Shown: positions 43,531-53,184, numbered from the stretch's first letter. The stretch is 64,000 nucleotides of DNA from Rhizobium chutanense (GCF_002531935.1 NZ_NWSV01000011.1:62001-126000), one strand, 5' to 3'. Numbers and translations are program-made. Notes: generated by a model from the letters alone, not told the origin.

Positions 43531-44682
43531 ATGAAGTACGTCCCTCTCAATCATGTTGCGGCGCAATTCTTGCGGGATACGCAACCTGCGCGCGTTGCCT
43601 CCCGCAATGAGCGGGACCTTTTGCGGCTGATTTGGAAGTCGCCGGGGATCGAGCGCTCCGACCTGACCGAGCCTCTCGATCTCACCCAGCAATCGCTGCA
43701 CAGGATCGTCGGGCGGCTTCACGATCGGGGAATGATCGTCTTTTCCCCATCGGAAACCCGGCGCCCCGGACCGCCCAGTCCCGAGCTTAGCCTCTGCAGG
43801 GATTGGTGTTTGACGCTCGGCATCTCCGTGAATGTCGGCTCGATCGGCCTTTGCCTCATGGGCTTCGGAGAACCGTTGGAAAACATGGAAATTCCGCAGA
43901 CCGGATCGTCGCTCGCCACGGAGATGGCGCGTATCGAAGCGGCGGCCGAAGAGCTTCTTGCACGCCGGGATGCCAAGCGGCGCGATATTCTCGGCGTGGG
44001 TCTGGCCGTCGCCGGCCATCGCATGCTGGACACGGCCTTCAACTGCCCGCTGCCGCTTGCTCATTGGTCGTTGATCGACCTGGCGCCCGTGCTAGGAGAG
44101 CAGCTCGGCCTGCCGGTCTGGGTAGACAATGTGGCCAGGACCGCCGCCTTGGCCGAAGCGATTTTCGGCGTCGGCCGCGATGTCGCGGATTTCGCCTATA
44201 TCGCCCATCTTCACGGTTATGGCGGCGGCCTCGTTTCCGGCGGAATGCCGTTTCGGGGCAGCTTCGGCAATGCCGGCGAATATTCCGTTCTTTTCAATCG
44301 TCAGGAATACGACGATCGCCCCGCGCTCAGCCTCCTGCTTCAACATCTTCATGCCAAGGGTCGCGCCGACCTGACGCTGGCGGACTTGAAAGACGAGGCT
44401 TTGGTGCAATGGGACGGCGTCGCGGAATGGGTCGACCGCGTCGCGCCGGCACACAATCGAGCCATCAATGCGATCTGCGCCGTCTTCGACCCGGCCTTGA
44501 TCGTGCTCGGCGGCGGGTTTCCGCATTCGCTGGCACGAATGCTGATAGACCGGACCGAATTCAACAATCTGCCTCGGCACGGCGTCCTGCGGGATGTCCC
44601 CAGCCTTGCGGTGGCTGAGGTCGTCGATGCCCCCGGCGCCATCGGCGCGGCCTTGATCCCGCTCTTCGAAACCGTTTTGTGA
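43531..44682 (+). CDS. ROK-family transcriptional regulator
   Basis: The 383-residue protein has an N-terminal MarR-like winged helix (ERDLLRLIWKSPGIERSDLTEPLDLTQQSLHRIVGRLHDRGMI). It is followed by the two-lobed ROK/ASKHA domain (GVGLAVAGHRMLDT, LPVWVDNVARTAALAEAIFG, GYGGGLVSGGMPFRGSFGNAGE). The usual zinc-binding CxCGxxGC cluster of ROK kinases is missing, and the HxE region is changed to GEYSV, so it is a regulator rather than a sugar kinase. It is convergent with the carbohydrate transport operon and is the best candidate to bind its AT-rich palindromes. No strong ribosome-binding site precedes the ATG. Confidence 0.82.
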   Translation: MKYVPLNHVAAQFLRDTQPARVASRNERDLLRLIWKSPGIERSDLTEPLDLTQQSLHRIVGRLHDRGMIVFSPSETRRPGPPSPELSLCRDWCLTLGISVNVGSIGLCLMGFGEPLENMEIPQTGSSLATEMARIEAAAEELLARRDAKRRDILGVGLAVAGHRMLDTAFNCPLPLAHWSLIDLAPVLGEQLGLPVWVDNVARTAALAEAIFGVGRDVADFAYIAHLHGYGGGLVSGGMPFRGSFGNAGEYSVLFNRQEYDDRPALSLLLQHLHAKGRADLTLADLKDEALVQWDGVAEWVDRVAPAHNRAINAICAVFDPALIVLGGGFPHSLARMLIDRTEFNNLPRHGVLRDVPSLAVAEVVDAPGAIGAALIPLFETVL

Positions 44683-44789
44683 CCCCAATGAATTCGCCGT
44701 CACGAAAACCTATGTGCCGCTCCATGAATGAATGCCGAGCAGGCGATCGGACCTGAACCGCTCCTGTCCGAAGCGGTAAGGCAGAGCCG

Positions 44790-44829
44790 GAAGCGCGCCG
44801 CACCGATCAGCTTCGATGCGGCGCGCTTC
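44790..44829. terminator. Long hairpin between convergent ROK and ABC genes
   Basis: GAAGCGCGCCGCA, 14 bases, TGCGGCGCGCTTC is a perfect 13-bp inverted repeat in the 241-bp space between the two converging genes. There is no T-run. It may end transcription from both sides. A second short hairpin (CCCCG-TTTT-CGGGG) lies at 44893-44906. Confidence 0.5.
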
Positions 44830-44923
44830 AGCCGCGCTCGGAGATACGAATGCGGTGTCACGGCGGGGAGAAGATCCGGCTCCACGGCTCGACCCCGTTT
44901 TCGGGGATTATACGCCGGCCACT

Positions 44924-45982
44924 CTATTTCATGCCGGTCCCGGCAATGCCTGTCGTGATGTACTTCTGCAGGAACAGGAAGACGACGGTGACGGGCAGCA
45001 GGCTGAGGAAGGTCATCGCCAGGATATAGTGCCACTGCACCGAGAACTCGCCCTGGAAGGCGTTGAGGCCGACCTGCAGCGTGAAATTCTCGCGGCTGTT
45101 GAGAACGATCAACGGCCAGAGAAAGTCGTTCCAGCGCCAAAGCACCGAAAAGATCGCCAGAACCGCGAGCGCCGGCGCCGTCAGCGGCAGGATGATGCGC
45201 CAGAAGATGCAGAATTCGCTCGCCGCATCGACGCGCGCCGCCTCGATCAGCTCATCGGGGATCGTCAGCATATATTGCCGCAACAGGAAGACGGCGGTCG
45301 GAGAGGCGATCGTCGGCAGGATGACGCCCCAGAGATTGTCGGCAAGCCCGACCCCGACAATGACGAGATAGGCCGGCACCATGACGACGGCGAGCGGGAT
45401 CATCAGGGTCGAGATGATGATAACGAAAACCGTCGTGTCGCCGCGAAACTTGTATTTCGACAGCGCAAAGGCCGCCATGGCGTTGACGATAAGCGTCAGA
45501 AGCGTCGCAACCACGGTGACGAACACCGAATTTTTCAGGAAGGTCAGGAAGTTGAAGCGCGTCAGCGGATCGGTGTAATTCTCGGTGGCGACAGTCAGGT
45601 GCTGCACCGGCGTGATCCCCTTCACGTCGACGCTGACCGGCTGCCCCGGATTTGCCGGATCGACCATCTGGGCCTTGAGGCCGATGCGTCTGATCATGGC
45701 CATTTCGCGCTGCTGACCGTCGATGGTGACCTGCCAGAGGCTGAGCGGTTTGTCGAAGCCGGGCACGGTCTGCTCCACGGCGGCGCGCGGCAGCAGGCTC
45801 GGCGGAAAACGGGTGATTTCGGCCGCCGGCTTCAGCGAGGAGAGGCCGGCCCAGACGACCGGAACAAGCACCGCCAGCGTTCCGCCGATCAGCCAGACCC
45901 ATGACAAAATATCGGTGATGTCGACGCGTCCGGCCCGGCGCGTGCGCATCATGAAGCGGATCGGGTTCATAGAGCTGTTCAT
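44924..45982 (-). CDS. Carbohydrate ABC permease, MalG type
   Basis: The 352-residue inner-membrane protein has six predicted membrane segments. The first is followed by a roughly 90-residue loop rich in Pro and charged residues. The binding-protein-dependent transport motif EAARVDAASEFCIFWRIILPL (coupling to the ATPase) is intact. It is the last gene of the leftward operon and pairs with the preceding MalF-type permease. ATG 45982 has GGAG seven bases upstream. The long first extracellular loop is larger than usual for MalG-type subunits (about 280 residues). Confidence 0.87.
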   Translation of the reverse strand: MNSSMNPIRFMMRTRRAGRVDITDILSWVWLIGGTLAVLVPVVWAGLSSLKPAAEITRFPPSLLPRAAVEQTVPGFDKPLSLWQVTIDGQQREMAMIRRIGLKAQMVDPANPGQPVSVDVKGITPVQHLTVATENYTDPLTRFNFLTFLKNSVFVTVVATLLTLIVNAMAAFALSKYKFRGDTTVFVIIISTLMIPLAVVMVPAYLVIVGVGLADNLWGVILPTIASPTAVFLLRQYMLTIPDELIEAARVDAASEFCIFWRIILPLTAPALAVLAIFSVLWRWNDFLWPLIVLNSRENFTLQVGLNAFQGEFSVQWHYILAMTFLSLLPVTVVFLFLQKYITTGIAGTGMK

Positions 45983-45983
45983 C

Positions 45984-46970
45984 TCAGGACTCCATTCGCT
46001 TGCCCAAGCGCAGTTGGATGAGGGTGAGAACCAGAAGCACCAATCCCATGAGAACCGATGCGGCAGAGGCAAGACCGAAGAGGCGCAGATCGCTGCTGAA
46101 GGCCATCTGGTAGATATATTGGACGATGAAACTGTTGGCTGTGCCCGGACCGCCGCCGTTGGTCAGAACCCACGCCTCGTCGAAGATCTGCACGGACTTG
46201 ATCATCAGCAGGATGAAGACGACGAGCAGGTTCGGTGCCAGCAGCGGCAGCGTAATCCTGAACAGGGTGCGGCGCGGCGAAGCGGCATCGATGGAGGCGG
46301 CCTCATAGAGTTCCTTCGGGATCGCCTGCAGGCCGGCGAGCAGGATGAGGGTGTAAAAGCCCATATGGAACCAGACCGACACCACCACGACGAAGAAGCG
46401 CGACCAGCCGACATCGAGCAGGAAGATTTCAGGCGGCACGCCGATCATCTGGAAGAAGGCGTTCAGCAACCCGTTGCGATCGAGGAACCATTTCCAGATC
46501 AGGCCGATGACGACGGGCGACAGCAGGACGGGATAGAAGAACATCGCCCGGAAGAAGCCGCGCGCAAAGATCGCCCGATTGAGGATCAGCGCCGTGATCA
46601 AAGCCACCAGCAATGTGGCGGTGACATTCAATGCCACGAACCAGAGCGTGTTCCACACCGCCGTCCAGAACAGCGATTCCTGGCAGGTTCCCGGCTGCAG
46701 ATAATTGCCGCAGGAAAGCAGGGCGCGAAAATTGTCGAAGCCGACGAAGGGCCGCTCCGAGACGAAAAGATTGGTGCCGCCGGTGAAGGCGTAACCAACC
46801 GCGATCGCGATCGGAAGGAAGGTGAAGATGGCAAACAGAACAAGGTTCGGCGCCAGAAACAGCCAGGGCATGCGCTTGCGGCCGAAGACGCGCTCGACCG
46901 CATTCATCGGAGCCTCGACCACCCTCATCGCCATTTCACCCGCCTGGGAGAGCAATGCACCAGCCGCCAT
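45984..46970 (-). CDS. Carbohydrate ABC permease, MalF type
   Basis: The 328-residue inner-membrane protein has six membrane segments (first WLFLAPNLVLFAIFTFLPIAIAVGYAF). The coupling loop KELYEAASIDAASPRRTLFRITLPLLAPN is present. Together with the MalG-type subunit it forms the channel of the sugar importer. The ATG at 46970 lies two bases after the ATPase stop. The large unrelated open frame that extends upstream through the ATPase gene is a shadow. Confidence 0.87.
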   Translation of the reverse strand: MAAGALLSQAGEMAMRVVEAPMNAVERVFGRKRMPWLFLAPNLVLFAIFTFLPIAIAVGYAFTGGTNLFVSERPFVGFDNFRALLSCGNYLQPGTCQESLFWTAVWNTLWFVALNVTATLLVALITALILNRAIFARGFFRAMFFYPVLLSPVVIGLIWKWFLDRNGLLNAFFQMIGVPPEIFLLDVGWSRFFVVVVSVWFHMGFYTLILLAGLQAIPKELYEAASIDAASPRRTLFRITLPLLAPNLLVVFILLMIKSVQIFDEAWVLTNGGGPGTANSFIVQYIYQMAFSSDLRLFGLASAASVLMGLVLLVLTLIQLRLGKRMES

Positions 46971-46972
46971 GG

Positions 46973-48079
46973 TCAGCGCCTCCCCTGTCCGGGCCGACGG
47001 GCAAAAGCAAGTTCGGTCTTGGGATCGAACAGATGAATACGTGCCGGATCGGCATCGATCACGAGCCGGTCGCCCTGGTGAGGCGCGAAATGGCCGGCCT
47101 CGTGGATGATGATCTGCTCGTCCTGTCCTTCGAGATTGCCGTAGACATAGGTCTCGGTTCCCAGGCCTTCGTGATACTGCACGACGAAGGGCAGTCCCTG
47201 TCCGCTGGACCGCGAGAAATGAGCAGGCCTTATGCCGGCGAGAACCTCCTGCCCGATGGCAATGCCGGCGGGATCGACATCGCTGACGATCCTGCCGCCG
47301 TTGGCGACATCGATGGCGATGCCGCTTTCCGTGATGGCCGCAACCTTGCCCTTGATGATGTTCATGCGCGGCGAGCCAAGGAAGCCGGCGACGAAGAGAT
47401 TGCGCGGGTGGTCGAAGAGTTCGAGCGGCGCGCCGACCTGCTCGACCCGCCCGGCACGCAGCACGACGATCTTGTCGGCCATGGTCATCGCCTCGACCTG
47501 GTCGTGGGTGACATAGATCATCGTCGTCTTGATTTCGCGGTGGAGCTTGGTGATCTCGGCCCGGGTCTGGACGCGCAAGGCGGCGTCGAGATTGGACAGC
47601 GGCTCGTCGAAGAGGAAAATATCCGGTTCGCGCACGATGGCCCGGCCGATCGCCACACGCTGGCGCTGGCCGCCGGAAAGCTGCTTCGGGCGCCGGTCGA
47701 GATAAGGTTCGATCGCCAGCATCCTGGCGGCCTCGGCAATCCGCGCCTCGATCTCGGCGCGCTTGAACTTCAGATTCTCCAGGCCGAAAGCGAGGTTCTT
47801 GCGAACGCTCATATGCGGATAAAGCGCGTAGGACTGGAACACCATGGCGATCTTGCGCTCGGCCGGCGACAGGGCGCTGACGTCCCGGGCTCCGATCGCA
47901 ATTCCGCCCGACGTCACCTCTTCGAGGCCGGCGATGACGCGCAAAAGGGTCGACTTGCCGCATCCCGACGGGCCGACGAAGACGACGAATTCGCCGTCCT
48001 TGATGTCGAGTTCGACGTCATGCAGGACTTTGACGGAGCCATATGACTTGTTGACGGTGGAAAGTTTCAGTTCTGCCAT
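46973..48079 (-). CDS. Sugar ABC transporter ATPase (UgpC/MsmK type)
   Basis: The 368-residue ATPase has Walker A GPSGCGKST (about 37-45), Q-loop MVFQSYALYPHM and signature LSGGQRQRVAIGRA (about 134-147). Walker B is IFLFDEPLSNLD, the H-loop is YVTHDQVEAMTM, and a C-terminal TOBE domain follows (AGIRPAHF..., DRLVIDADPARIHLFD). It energises the importer formed by the two permeases. Its start overlaps the GH28 gene end by 13 bases. Such ATPases can be shared among several sugar importers of the same cell. Confidence 0.92.
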   Translation of the reverse strand: MAELKLSTVNKSYGSVKVLHDVELDIKDGEFVVFVGPSGCGKSTLLRVIAGLEEVTSGGIAIGARDVSALSPAERKIAMVFQSYALYPHMSVRKNLAFGLENLKFKRAEIEARIAEAARMLAIEPYLDRRPKQLSGGQRQRVAIGRAIVREPDIFLFDEPLSNLDAALRVQTRAEITKLHREIKTTMIYVTHDQVEAMTMADKIVVLRAGRVEQVGAPLELFDHPRNLFVAGFLGSPRMNIIKGKVAAITESGIAIDVANGGRIVSDVDPAGIAIGQEVLAGIRPAHFSRSSGQGLPFVVQYHEGLGTETYVYGNLEGQDEQIIIHEAGHFAPHQGDRLVIDADPARIHLFDPKTELAFARRPGQGRR

Positions 48080-49431
48080 GTCCCGCTCCCATCATGTGCC
48101 GCCGTTTCGAGGACGACGTCGTTTTCGTTCCAGCCTTGCGGCAGCGGTGCCGGCCGTGTGATCCGCACCTCGTTCATCAAGATCCCGGTAACGCCGGCTA
48201 CGTAGACGGCCGGCATTCCGCCGGGATAATCCTGCAGGCCGATCACCCGGCCGTCCGAACCGCGGGTCCAGGCATTGGCTCGCCCGCCGCCATCGGCCTT
48301 CGGCGCGAGGTCGGCATTCGTCGGGCGCAGGTCATAGGTCCGCCCGGTGCCGATCGCCCCGGGCCGCTGATCTATGGCGATACGGGTCAGCGACACGTTC
48401 CGGATGCCAGAAGGTGCTGCCGCAATGATGGTGATCGCGCCTTCCATACAGCCGGTCACGTCTTCGACGATGAGATTTTCAACGGCGCCCGCAGGGCGTT
48501 CGGCGATACGGTCGACGACATTGACGGTCAGCGCCTCCCCCGAGCCCCAGAAACCATCCGGTGTTTCCTTGCACTCTACCGAAATTCTGGAAAACCTCAC
48601 ATTCGAGATACGGCCGCCGTCGCGGGAAAATATGCCGAGCGCCCGGTTGGAAGACGAGACGCTGCAATCCTCGAACAGGACATTGGTGACGTCGCCATGT
48701 GTTTCCGTGCCGATCTTCAGCGCGCAGCTCAAGCTCTGAACGGAGCAGCGGCGCACGAGAATGTTCTCGCACCGGCCGATGGCGACGCCTTCAGGGCCGA
48801 TGCTCGTCTTCAGGCAGATGCCGTCATCGGCCGTCGATATCTCGCAATCCTCGATGACGGCGCCGCGGCAGGCATCGAGCACGATGCCATCCGTATTGGG
48901 AAGGCGGCGGTCGTTTTCGATCGTCACGTTGCGGACCGCGACGTCGGTGCAGTCGACGAAGTGCAGCGTCCACATCGGCGAGCGGCTGATGGTAACGGAA
49001 CTGATCTCGACCTCGTCGCAGCCTTCGAAGACCACGACGCGGGGACGGAATTCGGCCGGGATGAAGGTTCCGACAGTCTCGTCGTCGCCTGTGATGAAAC
49101 TCTCGCAACCGGCTTCGATGCGCCCTTCCCCCGTCAGGCCGATCCGCCGCGCGCCTTTGGCGACAATCATGCCGCGATCCGACTTCTCGGCGATCACCGA
49201 AACCGTCGTATGCGCATAAGCCGCATAGTCGGGGACCGGACGCAGGATCGCGCCCGCGGCAAGGTGCAGATCGACGCCGGAGCGCAGCCGGAGCCCCTGG
49301 CAAGTGTGGATGCCTGCCAGGAGCTCCAGGCGCCCGCCGCCAGAAGCGGAAAGGCTGTCGATCTCAGCTTGCAGACGGTCGGTATTGTCGCCGTCGAGCG
49401 CTTCGATCGCGACGAGGGAGGTGGCACTCAT
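48067..49431 (-). CDS. GH28-family (polygalacturonase-like) enzyme
   Basis: The 454-residue protein is a right-handed parallel beta-helix of glycoside hydrolase family 28. The catalytic motifs are visible: NTDG (in LPNTDGIVLDAC, about 178-181), the paired aspartates in STADDGICLKT, and a Gly/His pair in GTETHGDV. It has no signal peptide, so it acts in the cytoplasm on imported oligosaccharides rather than on plant walls directly. Target bonds are probably between galacturonate and another residue such as rhamnose. It overlaps the GH105 gene by four bases, showing one operon. Confidence 0.85.
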   Translation of the reverse strand: MSATSLVAIEALDGDNTDRLQAEIDSLSASGGGRLELLAGIHTCQGLRLRSGVDLHLAAGAILRPVPDYAAYAHTTVSVIAEKSDRGMIVAKGARRIGLTGEGRIEAGCESFITGDDETVGTFIPAEFRPRVVVFEGCDEVEISSVTISRSPMWTLHFVDCTDVAVRNVTIENDRRLPNTDGIVLDACRGAVIEDCEISTADDGICLKTSIGPEGVAIGRCENILVRRCSVQSLSCALKIGTETHGDVTNVLFEDCSVSSSNRALGIFSRDGGRISNVRFSRISVECKETPDGFWGSGEALTVNVVDRIAERPAGAVENLIVEDVTGCMEGAITIIAAAPSGIRNVSLTRIAIDQRPGAIGTGRTYDLRPTNADLAPKADGGGRANAWTRGSDGRVIGLQDYPGGMPAVYVAGVTGILMNEVRITRPAPLPQGWNENDVVLETAAHDGSGTWQN

Positions 49432-50522
49432 TGGCGGCAGCCGCTTTCGATAAGGACTTCCGTCAGAAGCAGCATGGTCAGCGCCTGGCCGTAAGGCGTC
49501 GGCAGGTTCGGGATGCGCCGATAAAAATCGAGATCGTGACCCATCGGCGTGCCGTCAGAAACGCCGTGGACGACGCCTTCCTCGTCGATCTCAGCCAGCA
49601 CCGCCGCAAGCGCGCGCTCGGCATAGATCTTGTCGCTCTTGTCGAGAATGCCGGCATCGATGGCGCGCAAGATGCCGTAGGCGATGCCTGCCGTGGCCGA
49701 GGTTTCGAGCGGCGAGGACGGATCGTCGAGAAGTGTCGTGAACATACCGTCCGGCCGTTGATATGCCTTCAGCGAGCGCACCTGGCTGACGAGGACGTTC
49801 GACAGGAAACGCCGGTCCTTCTCGCCGAGCGTCGGGACGAGATCGAAGAGTTCGGGGATCGCCACCGTGATCCAGGCATTGCCGCGCGCCCAGAAGGCCT
49901 TGGCGAAATTGTGCCGGCCGTTGAAGGTCCAGCCGTGATACCAGAGTCCGCTCACCGGGTCCGAGAGATAGCGGGTGTGGATCACGAACTGATAGACGGC
50001 CTCGTCGATCCAGTCGTTGCGCCCGCAGAGCACGCCCGCCTGGGCGAGGAAGAGACCGGCCATGAACAGCGTATCGTCCCACAATTCGCCGTCGTTGAGG
50101 CGTTCCTTGACGACATGCTGGAAGCCGCCATCTTCGGTCTTCGGCAATTCCTTGACGAGCCAGTCGGCCCAGTCCTCGACGAGGGCGCGGAAATCGGGGC
50201 GGTCGACATGCTGGACGAGGATCGCCAGCGGCAGCATCGGCGCCGTGCTGTTGATCTGACGCGGTGGGATGCCGCGTTCGATCTGAGCGCCGTACCAGGC
50301 AACGAGTTCCTGCAGCGCTTTCTGGTCGTTGGCGGAAATCGCGCGCCTGAGGAATCCGTAAAGGCCGACGCCGACTTCCCAGTCCCATTCGTCGAACTGG
50401 ATGCCGGAGGCGGCATTGTCCGTGACGAGACCTTCCTTGATGCCCTTGAGCCGGCTGAAAGCCGTCGCCACGCGATCGATCGTCGTCAGGAGGGCGGCGT
50501 TGTCGACAGATGCTGTGTTCAT
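49428..50522 (-). CDS. GH105-family unsaturated glucuronyl/galacturonyl hydrolase
   Basis: The 364-residue protein is an (alpha/alpha)6 barrel of the YteR/YesR family. It contains DEWDWEVGVGLYGF, the catalytic-Asp region LWDDTLFMAGLFLAQAG and the WARGNAWITVAIPEL helix that is typical of the family. Such enzymes remove the unsaturated uronic acid left at the end of oligosaccharides by pectate or rhamnogalacturonan lyases. Its presence implies that the imported sugars come from lyase action. There is no signal peptide, so it is cytoplasmic. Confidence 0.87.
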   Translation of the reverse strand: MNTASVDNAALLTTIDRVATAFSRLKGIKEGLVTDNAASGIQFDEWDWEVGVGLYGFLRRAISANDQKALQELVAWYGAQIERGIPPRQINSTAPMLPLAILVQHVDRPDFRALVEDWADWLVKELPKTEDGGFQHVVKERLNDGELWDDTLFMAGLFLAQAGVLCGRNDWIDEAVYQFVIHTRYLSDPVSGLWYHGWTFNGRHNFAKAFWARGNAWITVAIPELFDLVPTLGEKDRRFLSNVLVSQVRSLKAYQRPDGMFTTLLDDPSSPLETSATAGIAYGILRAIDAGILDKSDKIYAERALAAVLAEIDEEGVVHGVSDGTPMGHDLDFYRRIPNLPTPYGQALTMLLLTEVLIESGCRQ

Positions 50523-50538
50523 GCTGGAGACCTATGTT

Positions 50539-53061
50539 TCAGGAGTAGAACGGCCCGTCAGTGCCGGCTTGGGACGCGGCGCTGTCGTGGGTGAGGATCG
50601 GGTGCGGCTGATCATGCGTGAACGGCCGGGGTTTGCCGGCGATCGAAAGACCGTCGGCATAAGAGAGGGAGATCGCAGGCCCGCCCGGCGGCGTCAGCGC
50701 AAGACGCCGAAGCGCGGAATCGAAGGAAACCGTCGTCTGGCACAGGCGTTCGAGGAAAGCCTTGAAGGCGTCGCCATTGCCGCATCCGACGATAGCCGCC
50801 CAGCCGCAGAGCGGCCCGTAGGAGCGCGCCTCGCGGCCGGCGGTCGGCCCATCGGTGATCAGTTCCAGGCCGTTCGACGCCCAGAGGGCGGAAAATCCCC
50901 TGCCCGAGCGCGCGATCAGCCACTTGTCTTCGACGATCAGATCGTCGAGGCCGTCGCGGCCGATATAGGCGTGCGTCCAGGCATGCCGCGCATCGCCTGT
51001 ATCCTCAATCAGAAGGGCGACGTCGCGATGCTGGGCGACACGCGGCAGGATGCCGTTGCCGGCCCAATAGGAAGGTCTTTGATTGCCCCACGGGTCGTCT
51101 TCGCCGGGATGGTTGATCCAGAGCCTCGCCATCGGATGGCCGGCGAGCCTGACATCGAGAACGTGCTGCTGATGCCCCTTCCGGCCGGTCTTGTGGTCGA
51201 CGACGGTCGAAAGCTGCGCGGCCTCGTTCTTGTAGAGCACGAGCTTTCCGCTCTCCAGCCCTTGGCTGTAGCGCGCCTCGACGCTGCGTCCTCGCGGAAG
51301 TGCGGCAAGATCGACAAGATCGGCCGGCGGCTCATAATCGCCGGCGCAGAACATGGTCAATGCCGCCACACCATTGTTCAGCCAGCCGGTGCCAAAAGCG
51401 ACCTGGGCAAAGGGCGCAAGCTCGGTCAGCGGACCGGCGCGCAATTCCTTGTCATAGGCGCGGCCCTGCGAGCCGGCCGGAACGCCGGCGAGCGTATGAA
51501 GGGCGATCATGCGGAAGATGAGATCGATCTGGCCGCGGGCGCGATCGGCGATCCCGCTTTCGGCCCAGCGCTCCAGCGCCAGCAGGCCGATGAAATCGAT
51601 CGGGTAATAGGCGGCCGAGTTCCATTCCGCCAGGCCATGGGCCTCGACGCTGTCGAACCAGCGCCCGAGGCGCCCGATGGCGAGTTCCGCCTGCTGCCGA
51701 CCCGTGCGCCCCGAGGCCGAGAACACGTCGTCGGGCAGGAGGAGCCCGGCCAGAAGCTGGCTGGTATGGAAGCAGAGCACATGGTTCTCGCTCCAGAACC
51801 ACATCGCATCATTGCCCGGCTCGTCGACCCAGTAGCGGTAGGAGAGAACGGAATGACGGATGCGGTCGACCGTGGCCTTGGGCATGCGGTCGCCATAGGC
51901 GCCGAGCAGCCACAGGAGCGGCACCATGATGAAATCCGAGCAATCCTCGCGCTGATCGATGGAGGCGAGCGTCGCATCGATGATGCGGTCGAAGCTTTCC
52001 CGATCATCGTAGCCGGTTTCCATCATCGCGATGAGACGCCCGGCGCGATTGGCGCCGAAGCGGGCGCTGTATTCCAGCGCCTGCCGCTTGCGGGCGGCAA
52101 GCGATGCCTCGGCCGGCATTGGCGAAAGGCTGCTCATAAAGGCGGCATCGATGACGCGGGTGACCGAGCCCGTCCCGGAACCGATCGTCATGTGGATGCC
52201 GTGGTAGCCATCCGCAATGCCTGAGACATCCTCGGCGATCAGACGGCTCTGATGCGCACGCAGGGTCAGTTTCGAATGGGCGAAAACGGGCCGCTCATGG
52301 CCATGGCCGACGACCTTCAGTTCCACCGGCAGGTCGCGCTCGGGCGCCGTGTCGAAGATGATTTCCAGCGGCTCTCTGACGAAGACGTCGCGGGCCGGGC
52401 GTACGCCGCGCGAAAGGCCCTCCAGCTCGCGCACCTCGTCCTGGTCGAGCGCCACCGGCAGCAGCACCGAGAGCGGCTCTTTGTCCAGCATCTCCAGCTC
52501 GAAGAACCAGGTCGTGTCGCGCTCGGCAAGATCTTCGGTATGGACGAGAATCTCGTTGTCGCCCGCGTCGAGCGGCAGCGTTATCTCAGTTGCGCTTTCG
52601 ACATTGCGCTTGAATGGCTCGAAGCGCACCGCCTGCTGCCCGTTGACCCAGATGCGAACGCCGCCGCAAGTCTTGAGCGCGAGCGTGAGCAGGCGGGGAG
52701 CGTCCGCCCTGAACGTGCCCTTCAGCCATCGCCTGACATGGGTCGGCACATGCCAGAAGCTGGTAAACTCGACGCGGCGGTTGGAGCCGGGAAGATAGAG
52801 GCTTTCGGTTGGCCAGGACGTGTCGGGCGCCAGCGCCCGCCCCACCATGGTCGACCAGAAAGCCTTGCGGCAAGGCAGGTCGCCGACATCGACGAAACCA
52901 TTGATGAAGCGATAGTTCACGCGATCTTCGGCCGGGGCCGGCTCGCCGGGAAAATAGCTGGCAATGAGGCCGGAAACGGCCCATGCCGTCACCGTCTGCC
53001 CCTCGGCCACGCTGTATGCCGGCGCCGTCTCGCCCGGCTGCTTGATGCTTTCCGCTTTCAC
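50539..53061 (-). CDS. Large uncharacterised protein of the carbohydrate operon
   Basis: The 840-residue protein has no signal peptide. The N-terminal third looks like beta-sandwich domains with a galactose-binding or PA14-like stretch (VNYRFINGFVDVG, RIWVNGQQAVRFEPFKRN, DAGDNEILVHTEDLAE). The middle is helical, rich in Trp, His and aromatic residues (AMWFWSENHVLCFHTSQLLAG; AEWNSAAYYPIDFIGLLAL), like the toroid of polysaccharide lyases and hydrolases. The last part is beta-rich (DVRLAGHPMARLWINHPGE). I do not recognise the family. Being first gene of the operon with GH105 and GH28 suggests a cytoplasmic oligosaccharide-cleaving enzyme. GTG 53061 has a perfect GGAGGAGG upstream. Confidence 0.75.
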   Translation of the reverse strand: MKAESIKQPGETAPAYSVAEGQTVTAWAVSGLIASYFPGEPAPAEDRVNYRFINGFVDVGDLPCRKAFWSTMVGRALAPDTSWPTESLYLPGSNRRVEFTSFWHVPTHVRRWLKGTFRADAPRLLTLALKTCGGVRIWVNGQQAVRFEPFKRNVESATEITLPLDAGDNEILVHTEDLAERDTTWFFELEMLDKEPLSVLLPVALDQDEVRELEGLSRGVRPARDVFVREPLEIIFDTAPERDLPVELKVVGHGHERPVFAHSKLTLRAHQSRLIAEDVSGIADGYHGIHMTIGSGTGSVTRVIDAAFMSSLSPMPAEASLAARKRQALEYSARFGANRAGRLIAMMETGYDDRESFDRIIDATLASIDQREDCSDFIMVPLLWLLGAYGDRMPKATVDRIRHSVLSYRYWVDEPGNDAMWFWSENHVLCFHTSQLLAGLLLPDDVFSASGRTGRQQAELAIGRLGRWFDSVEAHGLAEWNSAAYYPIDFIGLLALERWAESGIADRARGQIDLIFRMIALHTLAGVPAGSQGRAYDKELRAGPLTELAPFAQVAFGTGWLNNGVAALTMFCAGDYEPPADLVDLAALPRGRSVEARYSQGLESGKLVLYKNEAAQLSTVVDHKTGRKGHQQHVLDVRLAGHPMARLWINHPGEDDPWGNQRPSYWAGNGILPRVAQHRDVALLIEDTGDARHAWTHAYIGRDGLDDLIVEDKWLIARSGRGFSALWASNGLELITDGPTAGREARSYGPLCGWAAIVGCGNGDAFKAFLERLCQTTVSFDSALRRLALTPPGGPAISLSYADGLSIAGKPRPFTHDQPHPILTHDSAASQAGTDGPFYS

Positions 53062-53083
53062 AGATCGCCTCCTCCGCAATCCT

Positions 53084-53099
53084 ATGAAAATATTTTCAT
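53084..53099. promoter_or_regulatory. Perfect 16-bp palindrome, operator copy 1
   Basis: ATGAAAATATTTTCAT is a perfect palindrome 22 bp before the 840-residue-protein gene. A near-identical copy lies 140 bp to the right. The AT-rich centre fits a ROK-type regulator better than LacI. Confidence 0.65.
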
Positions 53100-53163
53100 T
53101 AGGTCTTCTGGTGCGTGATTTTTGAAAATTGCTCAAAAACATCGCTATTTGCGTAGAAAATAG

Positions 53164-53184
53164 CTTGACGGAACGAATGTCAAG
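53164..53184. promoter_or_regulatory. Perfect CTTGAC-N9-GTCAAG inverted repeat
   Basis: The repeat lies midway between the two operator palindromes. It contains TTGAC, which could be a -35 box toward the binding-protein gene, and TATATG follows. It may be a second regulator's site. Confidence 0.4.

Noticed and set aside
45984..47963. A 659-codon frame joining the MalF-type permease to a long upstream extension
   Set aside because: The upstream 330 codons overlap the ATPase gene in another frame and are Arg/Gly-rich without any motif. The permease proper starts at 46970.
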